Shown here: positions 12,777 to 24,679 of the stretch, piece after piece
Numbering within the stretch: position 1 is the stretch's first letter
Layout: each line of letters starts with the position of its first letter
Assembly (NCBI RefSeq): GCF_963855985.1
Contig: NC_087095.1
Coordinates: forward strand, 2,366,001 to 2,430,000
Direction: 5' to 3'
Length of the DNA stretch: 64,000 nt
Origin: Ostrinia nubilalis
Lineage: Eukaryota > Arthropoda > Insecta > Lepidoptera > Crambidae
Made by a program: the position numbers and the translations under genes
Notes under the pieces: model-generated
What the model was told of the DNA's origin: nothing
The model's input: only the letters and a program-made list of their open reading frames with translations
Database searches by the model: none

Positions 12777-14527
12777 ACTTTAAATGCAACATCAGGTACA
12801 AGTAAGTTAGATTTGATTTGATTTTGTCATTTAAGCTATAATAACTACTGATAATAACGCAACATTGAATAATTACATAACGTATTTACTTTTGCTGAAA
12901 GTTGAGTAAAGTTATGCTGAAACGTTTAGAAACTTAGTAAATACATTTAATTTACGTTCAGCATTTCTAACGTAAGATTAATACTTAGTTAAGTATTTAC
13001 AAACCGAGTTGAACTACACTTAAACATAAACTCCGCTTCAAACGTTCATTCATTTCGTACTCGTTTGAATATTAAGTAATGGTTTCTGTTATAGACGTGA
13101 TATTACTTTGAACTTAATACGGTATACAGAATAATTATAAACTTGTTATAACATGTCATTGAAGTAGAAATGGGGTATAGATTTGAATTTGAGAATAATT
13201 ATAGGCAAAGTCTGATCCGTATTTATAAACGACGCTCCAAATTTGATTATAACTCAAGCAACTTTGTCCTATGATAAGTTGGTTTCCAATATTTGAACAA
13301 ATGACAGACTAGAATCAATACTGTTTGAATATATTTCATAAGTGATTCGGTCCTCAGACACCTTGCCAAATCTGAAAATACCTGAGTTTATTTTGCGAAT
13401 AACTTACACGGTTTATTCACCTGGCATTTATGAACTTCTATAGTTCAAATCTAGAAGATAGTAAATTTTATATTCCTTGAATTTTCTTATCATTTCCATC
13501 CTTGCCATATAGAGTTTCTTTTTCTATTAATATCTACATCAATACTAAAAAGAAGGAAATTTTGGCATCAAACGCGGTATCTTTAACAAAAAGTAAAACC
13601 TTTCTTTAATGCTTATTTTAAAGATATCGCGTTTTTTAATGTAACCTAGGTAATTCCTGAAAAAATATTAAACAAACCCAATATTATATTTCCAAGACCT
13701 TGAAAAATGATATTAGTTACTCAGAAAAATATAGAAGAACATTTTCATAAAATAAGAGCCGAAGCTAATTTCAAGTGTTTCCATTTTTATAGCATCAAAA
13801 TAACCAAACGACAAAGTTATAACAGTCTACCAGTGTTATTTAATTTGAAATGCCAGCTTTTATTAAACTAACTGACGGGAAAATTCCCTAGAAAAAGTTA
13901 GTTTAACTTGAGATAGACCTCGAGGGTGTTTGTCTCATCGCCTGTAAAATTTCCTCTAGAGAAATATTAACTTGTATTTTTGCTCGGTGTAAAGCAATTG
14001 CGGGATGAAAGACATAAAATGTTGTGTTTATGTTGAATGTTACTGATGTTATTATTTGAATTGTGCGGGTAGAGTTTTGAATATTGTATTTAGAATATTA
14101 TACACAGAAATTCTGCGGAAGATCAGTTGTTCTAAAAAGTCAGAACTATTAGAATAGAAATCCTGAGTCAAAATCTCAGGAGCTAAATACACACATACTT
14201 ACGTTTAAGTAACCCGTACTTTTGCTTTGAGGGTAAAGAAGGTATATATACATCTGAGAGTTGGATATTGACACTTGTCACCTTATATTAGATAACAATC
14301 GAGAACACCTGAACCAAGTCGTGAATTTTTCCCAAATATTCTCTGAATTCCGGGGATGGTTTTTATAAAGAGAAAAATTGCCTTCCATTTTTTTTCCCAT
14401 CCAAATTGTTCCTATTCGCCATTTCAATCAAATATCGACGTCACATTAATCAACCTTTTGCGCTTGATTTGTCAAAAGTTATTGAATTATTTGACAGAAC
14501 GCCGGTTTTCGAGTCAGTTACTTGTTA
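12777..14527. other. Unassigned AT-rich spacer
   Basis: No gene or clear repeat recognised. The region 12164-12635 before it is similar. Confidence 0.5.
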
Positions 14528-14692
14528 ATGGAGGAAGCCTTTGTCCAGCTGTGGACGTTATTTGGCTGAAACGAACGAACTTGTTAATGTGAAAGAAAAA
14601 ATGACAAACAACAATATAACATTTGTGGGCCTGGGTTCGTTTCAGCCAATTGACGTCCACTGCTGGAAAAAGGCCTCTCCTAATGAAAGGAT
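14528..14692. mobile_element. Two opposed RTE tail pieces
   Basis: 14528-14580 is a plus-strand tail (GTCCAGCTGTGGACG, then AACGAACGAA). 14634-14692 is a minus-strand tail (TTTCAGCCAATTGACGTCC, then GGAAAAAGGCCTCTCC). About 50 bases of unrelated sequence separate them, and each is only tens of bases long. Confidence 0.65.
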
Positions 14693-16950
14693 CTGGGTGC
14701 GTAGTACTTTTGTCTGTATATCTATGATCTATGTACTGGACATATAATTTGCAACATACTTTTTCCTACTTCTCATTAGATTATAGGTATGACTTTTTCC
14801 TTATCCTGCTTCAAAGCTTCATTTTTTATATACCCATCAGTTTATTGATCAGAACGTCCGCCCAATCTTCGTTCTGCCAATAACTGGAGGCTATAATTGG
14901 GCAGGTAGCGGACACTTCCGGTCCGAGATAACGCAATATCCGCCCGCTGCCGACGACGTCCGCTCGATGGTATATAACGTTGTAACGTAGTCGTAGATTT
15001 ATACTTAAGCTGGAGTAATCCGATTAAGATTGGAATAGATAATAATCGATTGCCTTAATATTGTTTTAGGAGAGGATCAGGTTTAAGCTATAGCTAAGAC
15101 AGCTCTCCTACACTATGCTAATACAAACATTTGGAAAGCGAGGAAGTTTCGTGGTTGGTTTCTTTTTAATATAATGTCTTCTACGAGTATCAATATTCAT
15201 ATCCCTAACCTGAGAATATTAATTTAGCCCCAATATGTATTCGATTGGATTTACTTACGTAATACCTACCCTTTTCGCTCATGCATGGTTTTTAGCAACG
15301 CTTTTTTGACTATCAATATTCAATTATCATTGATCCGATCGTTTAGTAAGACGAAGTTTTATTTTTTCTATACGGTAGCTGCAGTAATAAGCCCAATATA
15401 AAGGAAGAAGCGAAGTTACAAATAATATAAACGTATACCGTGAAGAAAGTAGCACGTATCTTTGCCGAACGAAAGGCTATATATTACTTGTGTGATGGGT
15501 AGGTGTTATTTTCAACCTTACGACATTAGCATAACGATCAGACGCAGGTACATCTGTTTCTCATGCTACAACACGTTTCGCAGACATCAATGTTTTACGG
15601 TCACGTCTGGAGCAGACACTCGCGAATGTCTCGCGGACGGAACACGCGAGTTTGCTAAATATCAGTCAATTTTGCAAAGGAACGACTCGAAAACGTGCCG
15701 TGGGTGGGGTGGATAAGTTTACTTCTTTTAAGCAAAAAATTCACTTGCGCTGATGTGGATTCAACATTATTTCAAACAATTTGAAAAAAGACAAATACTG
15801 TTTGAAAAAAAAATATACAGGATGAGTAGATCTATATCTTAGCTGAAAACCTATGTACTGTATTAACTACTTATGCGTTTTACTTTTCCGTCGTTAAATA
15901 CATATTCATACTATACTGGGAGAAAATTCAATTATAGGCAAAATTCATAGTCCAGAAATAGATCATCGTGAAACTTTTAATCCCCTGAAGTCATAAAAAA
16001 TATTAGCAATGGTTACGATTACAAATACGCGACTGGGTGACCTCATGCTATCTTTTATTAATTTCCAACTAATTTGGGTAGATACCTAGTCATAGTCATA
16101 TTAAATATAACCCCAAATTAAGGGACCCGGGTGTAATAGCCCCTAGCGCATTTAGGGTTAATGAAGTTGCTAGAGCTCTCTTGCGCCTTTTAAAAGTCAT
16201 TAACCACTTGTTCCGGTAGTTGGGTTAAGCTTCAGAGAAAATGAGAGGTTTTAAATTCAAATTCAAAATTATTTATTGTGAAACATAGGTTTACAGATTC
16301 GGTTACGGTTTTCCGATGAAATTCTTACGTACTGCCAGGCTATAAAGAAAAAAACTCGAGATTTAAAAATAAATAGAGAAAAAAAACTAGATTCAATCAT
16401 TGCATTTGTTTTTTAGCGTTTCTTTTGTTTGTTCATTGTTAAATTGGTGACAATATAAACTTTTTTGTAAAATTCAAATTTATTTTTTTATATCCGTGAC
16501 GTAGATAAACAGATAAATGAAAAAATCTATACGCGTCGACTTGGCAACCTTCTCCAGTTATTGTCGGTTAAAATAATGATAAAGATTGGTAGACCTTACT
16601 TAATGGCGATATTCTGTATAATGTACGAGTTGCGTGAGATATCATTAATATCCATTACAGTGTAATGTATAATGGAATTTATTTCTATTGAATAGGGCCA
16701 AGGTTATATCAGACATTGAACGTGTGAAAACGATACTGGTAAATTGAAAACTTGAAATAAAATGATACTACTTGTTGACGATAGTCCCATTTTGAATAAT
16801 CGCTAGTCAATAAAGGTTAGAATTAAACATAGTTTTTTATCATACTTAACAATTGGCATATTCGCTGGTAAGCGACAGAACTTTACTCTACAATGAAGTC
16901 AGCAGGTGAGGGCAAATACTTGAGTTACTTGACTTAAGGTCCTATGTCCC
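14693..16950. other. Unassigned spacer
   Basis: Includes a GC-richer patch at 14850-14980 followed by GGTATATAACG, which could be a TATA-like site but has no gene after it. Nothing else recognised. Confidence 0.4.
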
Positions 16951-17058
16951 CTAGATGGGGCAGAGGGCGTCCACCACAGTCCTCCGTCGCGTTCGGTCTT
17001 GAGCTTCGCGTTTGATCTCGCTCCAAGTCTTGCCGATCTTCTTCGCCTCGTCTGCCAT
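16951..17058 (-). mobile_element. C-terminal end of a non-LTR retrotransposon ORF2 (different lineage)
   Basis: The minus strand encodes MADEAKKIGKTWSEIK, REAQDRTRRRTVVDALCPI and a stop (TAG, plus-strand CTA at 16951). A G-T-W core followed by an Arg-rich stretch and V-D-A-L-C-P just before the stop is typical of the C-termini of some RTE-like ORF2 proteins. It is GC-rich within AT-rich DNA. Lineage assignment is inference. Confidence 0.6.
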
Positions 17059-17989
17059 ACGATAGCACGGACAACGAGTACAAATACGATAACCCTCATT
17101 TCTTCATTTCTCATGATTTTGTAGTTTTGTAATTATACGGTAGAAATTCTAGGTTATCTTAAACGGTATGTTAGGTATATTAGCTAAATAATATTTCGCT
17201 AACAACATTATTTTGTTGCGAAACGGAAGCAAAGTACTGAGTGAAGGGGAATGAATGAGTGAAAGAGACAGAGGTTTTTGAATAACGGAAGAACCCTCGT
17301 CTTTTGTGTGGGCGAAGACGATAATGTCCATTCCTTGCGGTTGTTCCGGGAAATATAAATAAGGCATAAAAATACCGAAGTCTTTATATTTCTGCAGTTG
17401 AATTGCTTATTTTTTCAACACTTTTTTAGATGTTTCACGTTTAAAAGCAAGTTAAGAACTGTTTTTATGTATTTAACCAAAAATTATCAAACATGTAGTT
17501 TGTTCCACAAACAGTAACATTATTTATTCTACCTACCTATTACCAATAGAAATATTACCATTGGTAATTTCTCAAAAATATATATCGTTAAATCGTTTGA
17601 CATATTCAACAAATATCGCACTACTTATTGTGCTACTAGCTTCTGTTATTTGAAAAGTTCTCCCAAATTCCTCTCTCAATTGGATGTTTCAATTTAAACA
17701 TTTTATTTAAATAAACATCGCAAAACATATCGGCCGGCGAGCTTAACCCGTCGCTATCAAAGTTATTTATGGCTTTGAGATAAAACGAGCGGGTTAAAAC
17801 TTTATTTTTGCATTTTCAGCTCAATATTATGGAGGATATGGCTTCTGTTTTTATGAAGTCATTCGGTACAAAAAGTAAAATATTATTTTGATAGCATATA
17901 TTATTATCATGAACATAATAATATAATGTCTAAAGATTTGATTTTATTTATTGAAACAATTTTACCTTTCATGTTACTTTGATTATTTA

Positions 17990-18135
17990 ATAACTAAATT
18001 AGGGCGCTACAATAGCTCAACTCGAGATCCAAGAAAATCTGGTTCGAACCATCTGCCGCTGGACTATTTGGTGAACCCACTTCCACATGTAACACAAAAA
18101 TATAAATTTAGTTTACCACGAGGGGTTAACGAATT
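17990..18135 (+). repeat. SINE-like fragment shared with 24116-24170
   Basis: GGTTCGAACCATCTGCCG resembles a B box. GGTGAACCCACTTCC, GTAACACAAAA and ACCACGAGGGGTTAACG recur at 24119-24170, where they run into an 11-G tract. Confidence 0.5.
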
Positions 18136-18378
18136 GAATCTGAGTAAAAAAACACGAATACTAGTTTTTTTAAAAGCTGATTACTATAGCAAATTAAACA
18201 AGCCATGTACCAAACTATAACGTAATAAAAATATGTGAAATTCCAATAAATTCTAATACGTTGCCGCTATTCTCATTACGGGTCGCATAAAAATGCCTAC
18301 ACGAAGTTAACTCCCAAATACCTGCCCGATTTTATTAACGTAACCTGAAAACATGATTATAACTAGCTACCACTTCAA

Positions 18379-18488
18379 TACTAGGTGAACCAATGACCTG
18401 GTGAAGGTCGCAAGAGCCTGAATGTCGTTCAGGATCGGTTGTTATGGAAATTCTTGAAGGCATTTGTCCAGAGTAGATGTCTTTCTGC
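18379..18488 (+). mobile_element. Degraded RTE 3' fragment
   Basis: CTAGGTGAACCAATGACC, CTGGTGAAGGTCGCAAG and GTAGATGTCTTTCTGCTGA align with the RTE 3' end in plus orientation, with many substitutions. Confidence 0.6.
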
Positions 18489-18540
18489 TGAGAAGGAAGA
18501 AAAAGACTACTACAATAGTAATTATGTTCGTTTCATATCT

Positions 18541-18735
18541 TTATGCTGACTGCCTAGTTTGAATCAATATTTATAACGATGTATATTTTAAAGACTGTTA
18601 AACCCTTGAAAAAGAGGTTGATTTTCTTGCGCTGCTTCTTCTCAGCACTGACCCATTTATTGTCCCGAAGCAGTGGTAGGGTTAATACTGGGACGTGTAA
18701 TAGTGAATTTTAAAAGCCTACTTGCAAATAATAAA
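18541..18735 (-). repeat. Dispersed repeat, inverse copy of 51519-51712
   Basis: TTTAAAGACTGTTAAACCC, GCTGCTTCTTCTCAGCACTG and AAGCAGTGGTAGGGTTAATA mirror the copy at 51519. Confidence 0.75.
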
Positions 18736-19701
18736 ATGAGTTTTATGAATTTTACAGTAGTAAGCAGGTATAACTGTAGATATTGGGTAAATTATTACCT
18801 CGTACTCGCAATTATTCATCTTGATTTTCATCATTCTCGAGGCCAAGATTAATCTTAGTTTTTGTGGATCAAAGGTGGTAATTTAGCTATCAATTCATCA
18901 ATGGTGTAGGTAAGTTAATTGGATATCAAGAAAAAGTTTTTTGTCGAAGGTGTTCTCACAAAGAATGACTTTGTGGAGTCAAACTCATTCATCATTTTTT
19001 GTTGAACACAAGTGGTGCGTGACTAGACATGATAAAACTTTAAAATATTTCGGCCATAATAAACTAGGCCGTTTTTATAAAAATCTACTTGAAAAGATCG
19101 AAATCGCGGCAAAAGCTAGCTTTTTATACTCTACAATTATTTCGTTTATTCCCTCCACAAGGTTCCTGCTCTTCACTTTAATTTGTCGATTGTTTTTTCA
19201 TAAAGATATATTATCTGACTTTATTTAGGTTTCGCTCTTAAATTAAAAGAGACAAGAAAACCACCTCTGATTCTGTCTCACAAATAATAATATCTAGAAT
19301 AATAACTCTCGCAATAACACGCCGCGCGAAAATTTATTCATTAGATTTATATTTTGTTCTTTATATTCTGTATTTATTATGTTTCGTCAGCAACAAAGTG
19401 CGGTCTTACGAATTTGACTTTGAGTAATACTAGGATCATGGTTAGATAAATGGTGTTCACGCGAAATAAACCATCAAATAAAGTAGAAACTCTTTAGTAC
19501 GGAGTTCCATAAAACAAGTCGAAACGAAGACACACGAAACATAGTATACGAAGTTTGTATAGTACAATAGTAGGTGGGTAATCATGAGTCGGATTTTGTT
19601 ACACAATTTTTACCCATTATGAAACGTAGTAACTCAGAAAATCATGATACGTTCAACTAACCCGTCTGGCCAGCGTGAGGAGTGTAAGCCAAATTTTCTA
19701 T

Positions 19702-19897
19702 TTCGTTCGTTTCAGCACTTTCAGCCACTGACGTCCACTGCAGGACAAAGGCCTCCCCCAAGGTTTTCCATAATGAACGGTCCTGTGCTGCCCGCATCCA
19801 GGCTCTTCCCGCGACCTTTACCAGATCGTCGGTCCACCTAGTAGGAGGCCTGCCTACGCTAAGTCTTCCAGCCCGTGGTCACCACTCGAGAATTTTA
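19702..19897 (-). mobile_element. RTE 3' end fragment
   Basis: TTCGTTCG tail, GACGTCCACTGCAGGACAAA and GATCGTCGGTCCACCTAG match the (CGAA)-tailed subfamily at 45657. Confidence 0.8.
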
Positions 19898-20439
19898 CTA
19901 TTTGCTTCTTGTAAATTAAAGCGGTTGAGCTAATAGTGGAGACCAAAATGACCTTAAGATGACATATTTTTTTTAAATTCGATTTTAAAAGAATACATGA
20001 CATTATTGGAGTTTAAACTGAACCCAAACACGAAAAATGGTTTCTTATCGGTTTAAAGGCAACGCCGGGAATTCCCTAAAGCCACAATCGCTTAATCTTG
20101 TCTTAGCGGAATCTCGCCGAGTGCGACGATGTAAATCTTCTTTCTACTTGCTGCCTTTTTGCAGTCGAGTGGAGTTGAGAAATATATCGTTTCAGTCACA
20201 CGGTGTTAGGTTTTGGAAAGGAGGCTGTTTGGTAGATCTTATGTGCAGTACACAATACTGACAAATGGAAACACAAAAGTAGGGATCTATTCCAAATACA
20301 TTAGGGTCTATTGCGACAGTTTGTCACTTTATCATCTTGTCAATTTAATTTTTTCAGTCAAAGTATCATACTCGTAATTGTCTGGAAACTCGTTATTAGA
20401 TACAAACTATAATATTTGTCACCTCTGGTAGGTAAATTA

Positions 20440-20690
20440 GAGTGGGCCGTCCTCCTGTAGGTATAGGTCGTTTTATCCAGGAAGACGCGCCCCACAATTT
20501 TTGATCGAGGGAAACGCGGGGTGCGGGGAGTTTGATCCGAGCAATCCGAGCGTCATTATTGTAGTGTGCGTGTGCACTCATGGATGATTTAGCGTGTACC
20601 GATAACACTCACAAACATTAGCAGAAGAATGGTGGGGCGCGTCTTCGTGGGTGAAATGATCTATAGCAGCTGCAGTAAGACTTAATGACG
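20440..20690. mobile_element. GC-rich inverted-repeat element
   Basis: GTATAGGTCGTTTTATCC then AGGAAGACGCGCCCCAC at about 20459-20493 is mirrored by GTGGGGCGCGTCTTCGTGG then GTGAAATGATCTATAGC at about 20631-20668. The arms are imperfect, and the centre is locally GC-rich (GAAACGCGGGGTGCGGGG). Unclassified. Confidence 0.55.
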
Positions 20691-21086
20691 ACAATGATGA
20701 TGAAATTGGTAAAACAAAATAAAGCATCAACCACGCTCACAGTAAACTGGCGGGAATTTTGGATCCCGAATATTTTTACGTAATCATAAAACCAATGTTT
20801 CGTAGTAAGAAAGAATGTCAGAAAGTACCGGCCCAGTATAAATATGACATCGTGCTTGGTAATGTCTGTAGCTCGTAGCAATATTTACTACGGCGCTACG
20901 TGACTACGGCGTAGCATACTTGCGGACGATCCGAGAATGCGGATAATAAATACTTTTGATTAATTTCTACGGAAACATTGAGTTTTTTACAAACAACATT
21001 TTGTAATTTATGTTAATAATAGTTGATAATATTTGTCTATTATTAATAACAAAGATATTAATAACTGTATTGAAAATTAGACATGT

Positions 21087-21652
21087 AATGATTAATATGA
21101 ATAAAAGACAATGCCGGAAATTGGCGTCTTTTTTTTTTCGCGCGGCCATCGACCAAACTTTGTTTTTTGATTACAAAATAGTGTAATAAACCAAACGTAC
21201 TATGACATGTATACCTCTAAACTCAGTCTGAACTGAGTTACGAGCATTAGAAGTTTGATGATTTTCATACTAGATTTGCTTTTTGCGCGCACAGTTTTGT
21301 AAGAAATTGCAACAAAATAGTGAGATTGTATGTGTAAACAAACAATATCATCCATTAAAGGCTCCAGACATCAGTATGGAGCAGAATCAGCGCAATAAAA
21401 AAATAGCGCAATATTTTGTTGCAATTTCTTACAAAACTTGCGCACAAAAAGCAAATCTAGTATGAAAATCATCAAACTTCTAATGCTCGTAACTCAGTTC
21501 AGACTGAGTTTAGAGGTATACATGCCATAGTAAGTTTGGTTTATTACACTATTTTGTAATCAAAAATCAAAGTTTGGTCGATGGCCGCGCGAAAAAAAAA
21601 AGACGCCACTTTCCATACAAAATCTGGCATTGTCATTTCTTATTCTTATTCT
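21087..21652. mobile_element. Foldback element of about 565 bp
   Basis: The left arm (about 21087-21320) mirrors the right arm (about 21405-21652): GCGCGGCCATCGACCAAAC against GTTTGGTCGATGGCCGCGC. Each arm carries a poly-A or poly-T run beside GACGCC. The centre is about 85 bases (CCAGACATCAGTATGGAGC). Confidence 0.85.
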
Positions 21653-22547
21653 CAATATTTTATGTATGCTCTTGATAAAAATCTTACCCAGAAGTTGAAG
21701 ATGCGATCTCTGATGAGTCGAGCTTGGCCAGAAAATGTCTACATACTCATAAATAATACTTACGATATATTTTGATTTTTATAGTCATCTTGGTATAACC
21801 TCAACCCACGATTGTTGGAAATTTCTGAGAAACTCAGCCTTAGTTGTGCTTTCCATTAAAACTAAGCAGCCATTTTTTCTATGTTCATTAAGACCGACTT
21901 ATTGTATAGCATGGTTAGTTACTCGGTTACCTTCATCATCCTTTTTAACTCTACCGATTTTCGCAAGCTTATTCTAAGTTTTCCAACAATTTTAAGTCAG
22001 TCACTGACACCGTTTACCATGAACACCGATTTCGTTCCAAACTGCACAAACGACAGTAGAACAAAGCTTTCGGGATTTATGTCCGACTAATTTTATGCAG
22101 CGCGAGTCTCTAACCGCCCCAGTTTTAGTTTTAGTCAATTTGGCTAAAATTAAATGCCGTAGCCTGAATTGGATTAGATCAATAACGTTAGAGCCAATTA
22201 ATTTGAGTTTTAGTATTCGAACTTTTCGATGAGGTTAGAGGCATTTTCTCGATTTCATGAAGAAGTGATATCAATTTCGTGAGTCAGAAATTTTATCAAT
22301 TTTATTGTAATACCTATGTTCCTACCATTCTAGACTGCATCTTAATATCACGTGTGATATTGCAATTAAATACCTGCTTTGTTCTGCATAAAAAATATAT
22401 TTATGCTTTGGTGTAAACACCTACTTTTATTACAGTCAGAAATATTAGAGACACATCAAGCTATACGTTTTTATTTCAAAATTAATATGGGCGCTATATC
22501 AAGTACATAAGATGCCCCAGTCTTAATTTATATTATTGTACGATTTG

Positions 22548-23105
22548 TAGGTACGTGCCTAGTATCGACGGCACAAAAAAAGTTTAAGTGCTCTGAACTA
22601 TATTTCAACGTACTCGTATTCACAAACGATGCTTGCCTAAGTAAAGCAGCAAATTGAACGCACAGCGTTGCATAGAACTCTGTGATTCGTGTGTCACCCT
22701 GTGCGTGCACGCTTACTGTGAGACCTCATAGTAATGTTTGTGAATACGGGCGTAAGTGCCCCAGTCTTGATATATAGTTGTACGTGCCTACTGACGACAG
22801 CATACAAATGTTTCTTCTGTTTATAATTTTCCCACATATTTTTTGGTTTAAGTGCTCTCAACTATTATTTCAACCATACAGCGTAGTAATGTCACTTTCT
22901 TGTATAATAACTTGGGGACTTTATAAATTCCCTCAATCTTTATTATTAGGTGAAGTGACCGTCAGCACACAAATCTGTTCATTATATTCTCACATTTTTT
23001 TATAAATGTTAACAATATTATTTCAACCATACAGCGTAGAAATGTCACTTTATTGTATAATAACTTGGCGACTTTACAAATTCCTTCAATATCTATTAGG
23101 CAGTG
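22548..23105 (+). repeat. Local direct duplications
   Basis: TTTCAACCATACAGCGTAG, then AATGTCACTTT, and TGTATAATAACTTGG recur at 22870 and 23022. TTTAAGTGCTCT-containing blocks recur at 22583 and 22847. A family 2 MITE sits inside the first interval. Confidence 0.75.
22612..22755. mobile_element. MITE, family 2, copy 3 (same orientation as copy 2)
   Basis: TCGTATTCACAAACGATGC to TGTTTGTGAATACGGGCGTA, with internal TACTGTGAGACCTCATAG. It lies between two copies of a local direct duplication. Confidence 0.75.
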
Positions 23106-23447
23106 ACCGTGACCTTGCCGGACGAAAGCCAAACAGTCCAATTGATTGGCCCACCCTAAAGTACGTTTTCGATTTCTGCTCCGTTTCAATTAGTTTGGAG
23201 ACCCAAACGGTCGGAAGGAAAAAATAAGATTGATAGAGTCTTATGTGAAAGCAATTAGTGTAAATTGTAATCGGTGTATTCGGAATCAGTGTACATAATA
23301 TTATTGCTACAAACTACTGCCAATCTACTTCTTAACTGAAAAAGCTCGTAAGTTCACAATCAGTTGTCAAACGCTAGATTTTTTTAGAACATCATCATTA
23401 ATATTTCTTAGGGTCTGATTGTGGATGATTCAATTAAAACATCATAA

Positions 23448-23560
23448 TTTTTTACCGACCTCAACAAAAGGAGGTTCTCAATTCGGTTGGTGTTTTTTAT
23501 GTATGTAATGTACACCGATTACGCCGAGATTTCTGATCCGATTTAGGAAATTATTTTTTT
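23448..23560 (+). repeat. Dispersed repeat fragment (GGAGGTTCTCAATTCGG)
   Basis: TACCGACCTCAACAAAAGG, GGAGGTTCTCAATTCGGTTG and GTACACCGATTACGCCGAG. A weaker relative lies at 5355-5400 (AAGGAGGTTCTTTCTCAATT). I recall this motif as common in Lepidoptera; its class is unknown to me. Confidence 0.5.
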
Positions 23561-23657
23561 AAATCATGCATTTAGTTACAAAAAATATCTAAAATTATCA
23601 CAATGTAATGTTATTCCTGTCGTTTTTGCAATACTTGGTGTTTGAACCTACACAGTC

Positions 23658-23780
23658 TAAGGTTGGGTTGCACCATCTTACTTTAACTTTGACAAACGTC
23701 AAAAATCTGTCAAACTCCATACAAAAAGCACCGGTTCTCGTTATAGTTACGGTCAAAGTTAGGTGGTGCAACTCAGCCTA
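23658..23780. mobile_element. Palindromic MITE, family 1, copy 2
   Basis: Ends TAAGGTTGGGTTGCACC and GGTGGTGCAACTCAGCCTA; the centre matches copy 1. Confidence 0.85.
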
Positions 23781-24115
23781 TGTCTCCATGTTTTAGCCGT
23801 ATCATTATAACCTTCCAGCCTTCAACCTAATGCCAATTACTGTCATTATGCGTTGTCAGACATCGATTCAATGCAGACCCCATGAAAACGCCATTGCACT
23901 ATTAGCGAATCGATTTCGCCACAAAGTACTTGATGTCAACGACCTGATATTATGGAAGTTTAACGACGTTAATCAGTGGAACTAAGCTCATAAACAGAGT
24001 TTAAACCTCAAGGGTTAAATCGTCTGTGAATTTGTTAAGATTTTAATGAAACGACAATGCATTCCTAACGGATTTCTAGATTGTTTGTGGGGATTTTGGT
24101 TCAGCAACCAATCTT

Positions 24116-24180
24116 GCGGTGAACCCACTCGTAACACAAACCTATTCAGCTAACCACGAGGGGTTAGGGGGGGGGGGTGG
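24116..24180 (+). repeat. SINE-like fragment with 11-G tract
   Basis: GCGGTGAACCCACTCGTAAC, then ACCACGAGGGGTTA, is followed by eleven G at 24167-24177. Confidence 0.5.
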
Positions 24181-24586
24181 ATTATTAGTAATTAATATTT
24201 TCGAATTGCTTATATTCTTAAAAAAAAAAGCCCTAAGGTTATTTTGCAAGTGTTTTGGTCAAATTCTCTTTGTGATTTCTTTCAGCAAGATCCTACAATC
24301 TTTATCAGGTCGTTGAACTACCGTTTGTCCGTTTCACGCTTCACTTATGTCACTTGGAACTATCTGCCCCAAGGGTCAGTTACGTCTAGATTTATGTATC
24401 CTGCAATCCTGTTCACTGCTACTTGAAAAACTGTTATTTACTTATTTAATATTATGTTTTGAATTGTAGCAATGATTTCAGATTTTATTATTAGTGGGCT
24501 AATTCTTGTTCAAAAATGGTATTTCTACATGACACCGAAATGTCGAGGGTTTTTCAGACGATAGCACATCAAACGATTTCGTTAGT

Positions 24587-24678
24587 TCATTCGTTTCAGC
24601 CGAAAGACGTCCACTGCTGGAAGAAGGCCTCCTCCAAGGATTTCCACGAAGGCCGGTCCTGCGCCGCTCGCATCCAGA
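24587..24678 (-). mobile_element. Short RTE 3' end fragment
   Basis: CATTCGTTTCAGCCGAAAG, GACGTCCACTGCTGG and CCAAGGATTTCCACGAAGG match the RTE tail region. Confidence 0.7.
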
Positions 24679-24679
24679 T

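Noticed and set aside
14960..14980. TATA-like GGTATATAAC as a promoter
   Set aside because: No gene or exon follows it in either orientation; such motifs are frequent in AT-rich DNA.
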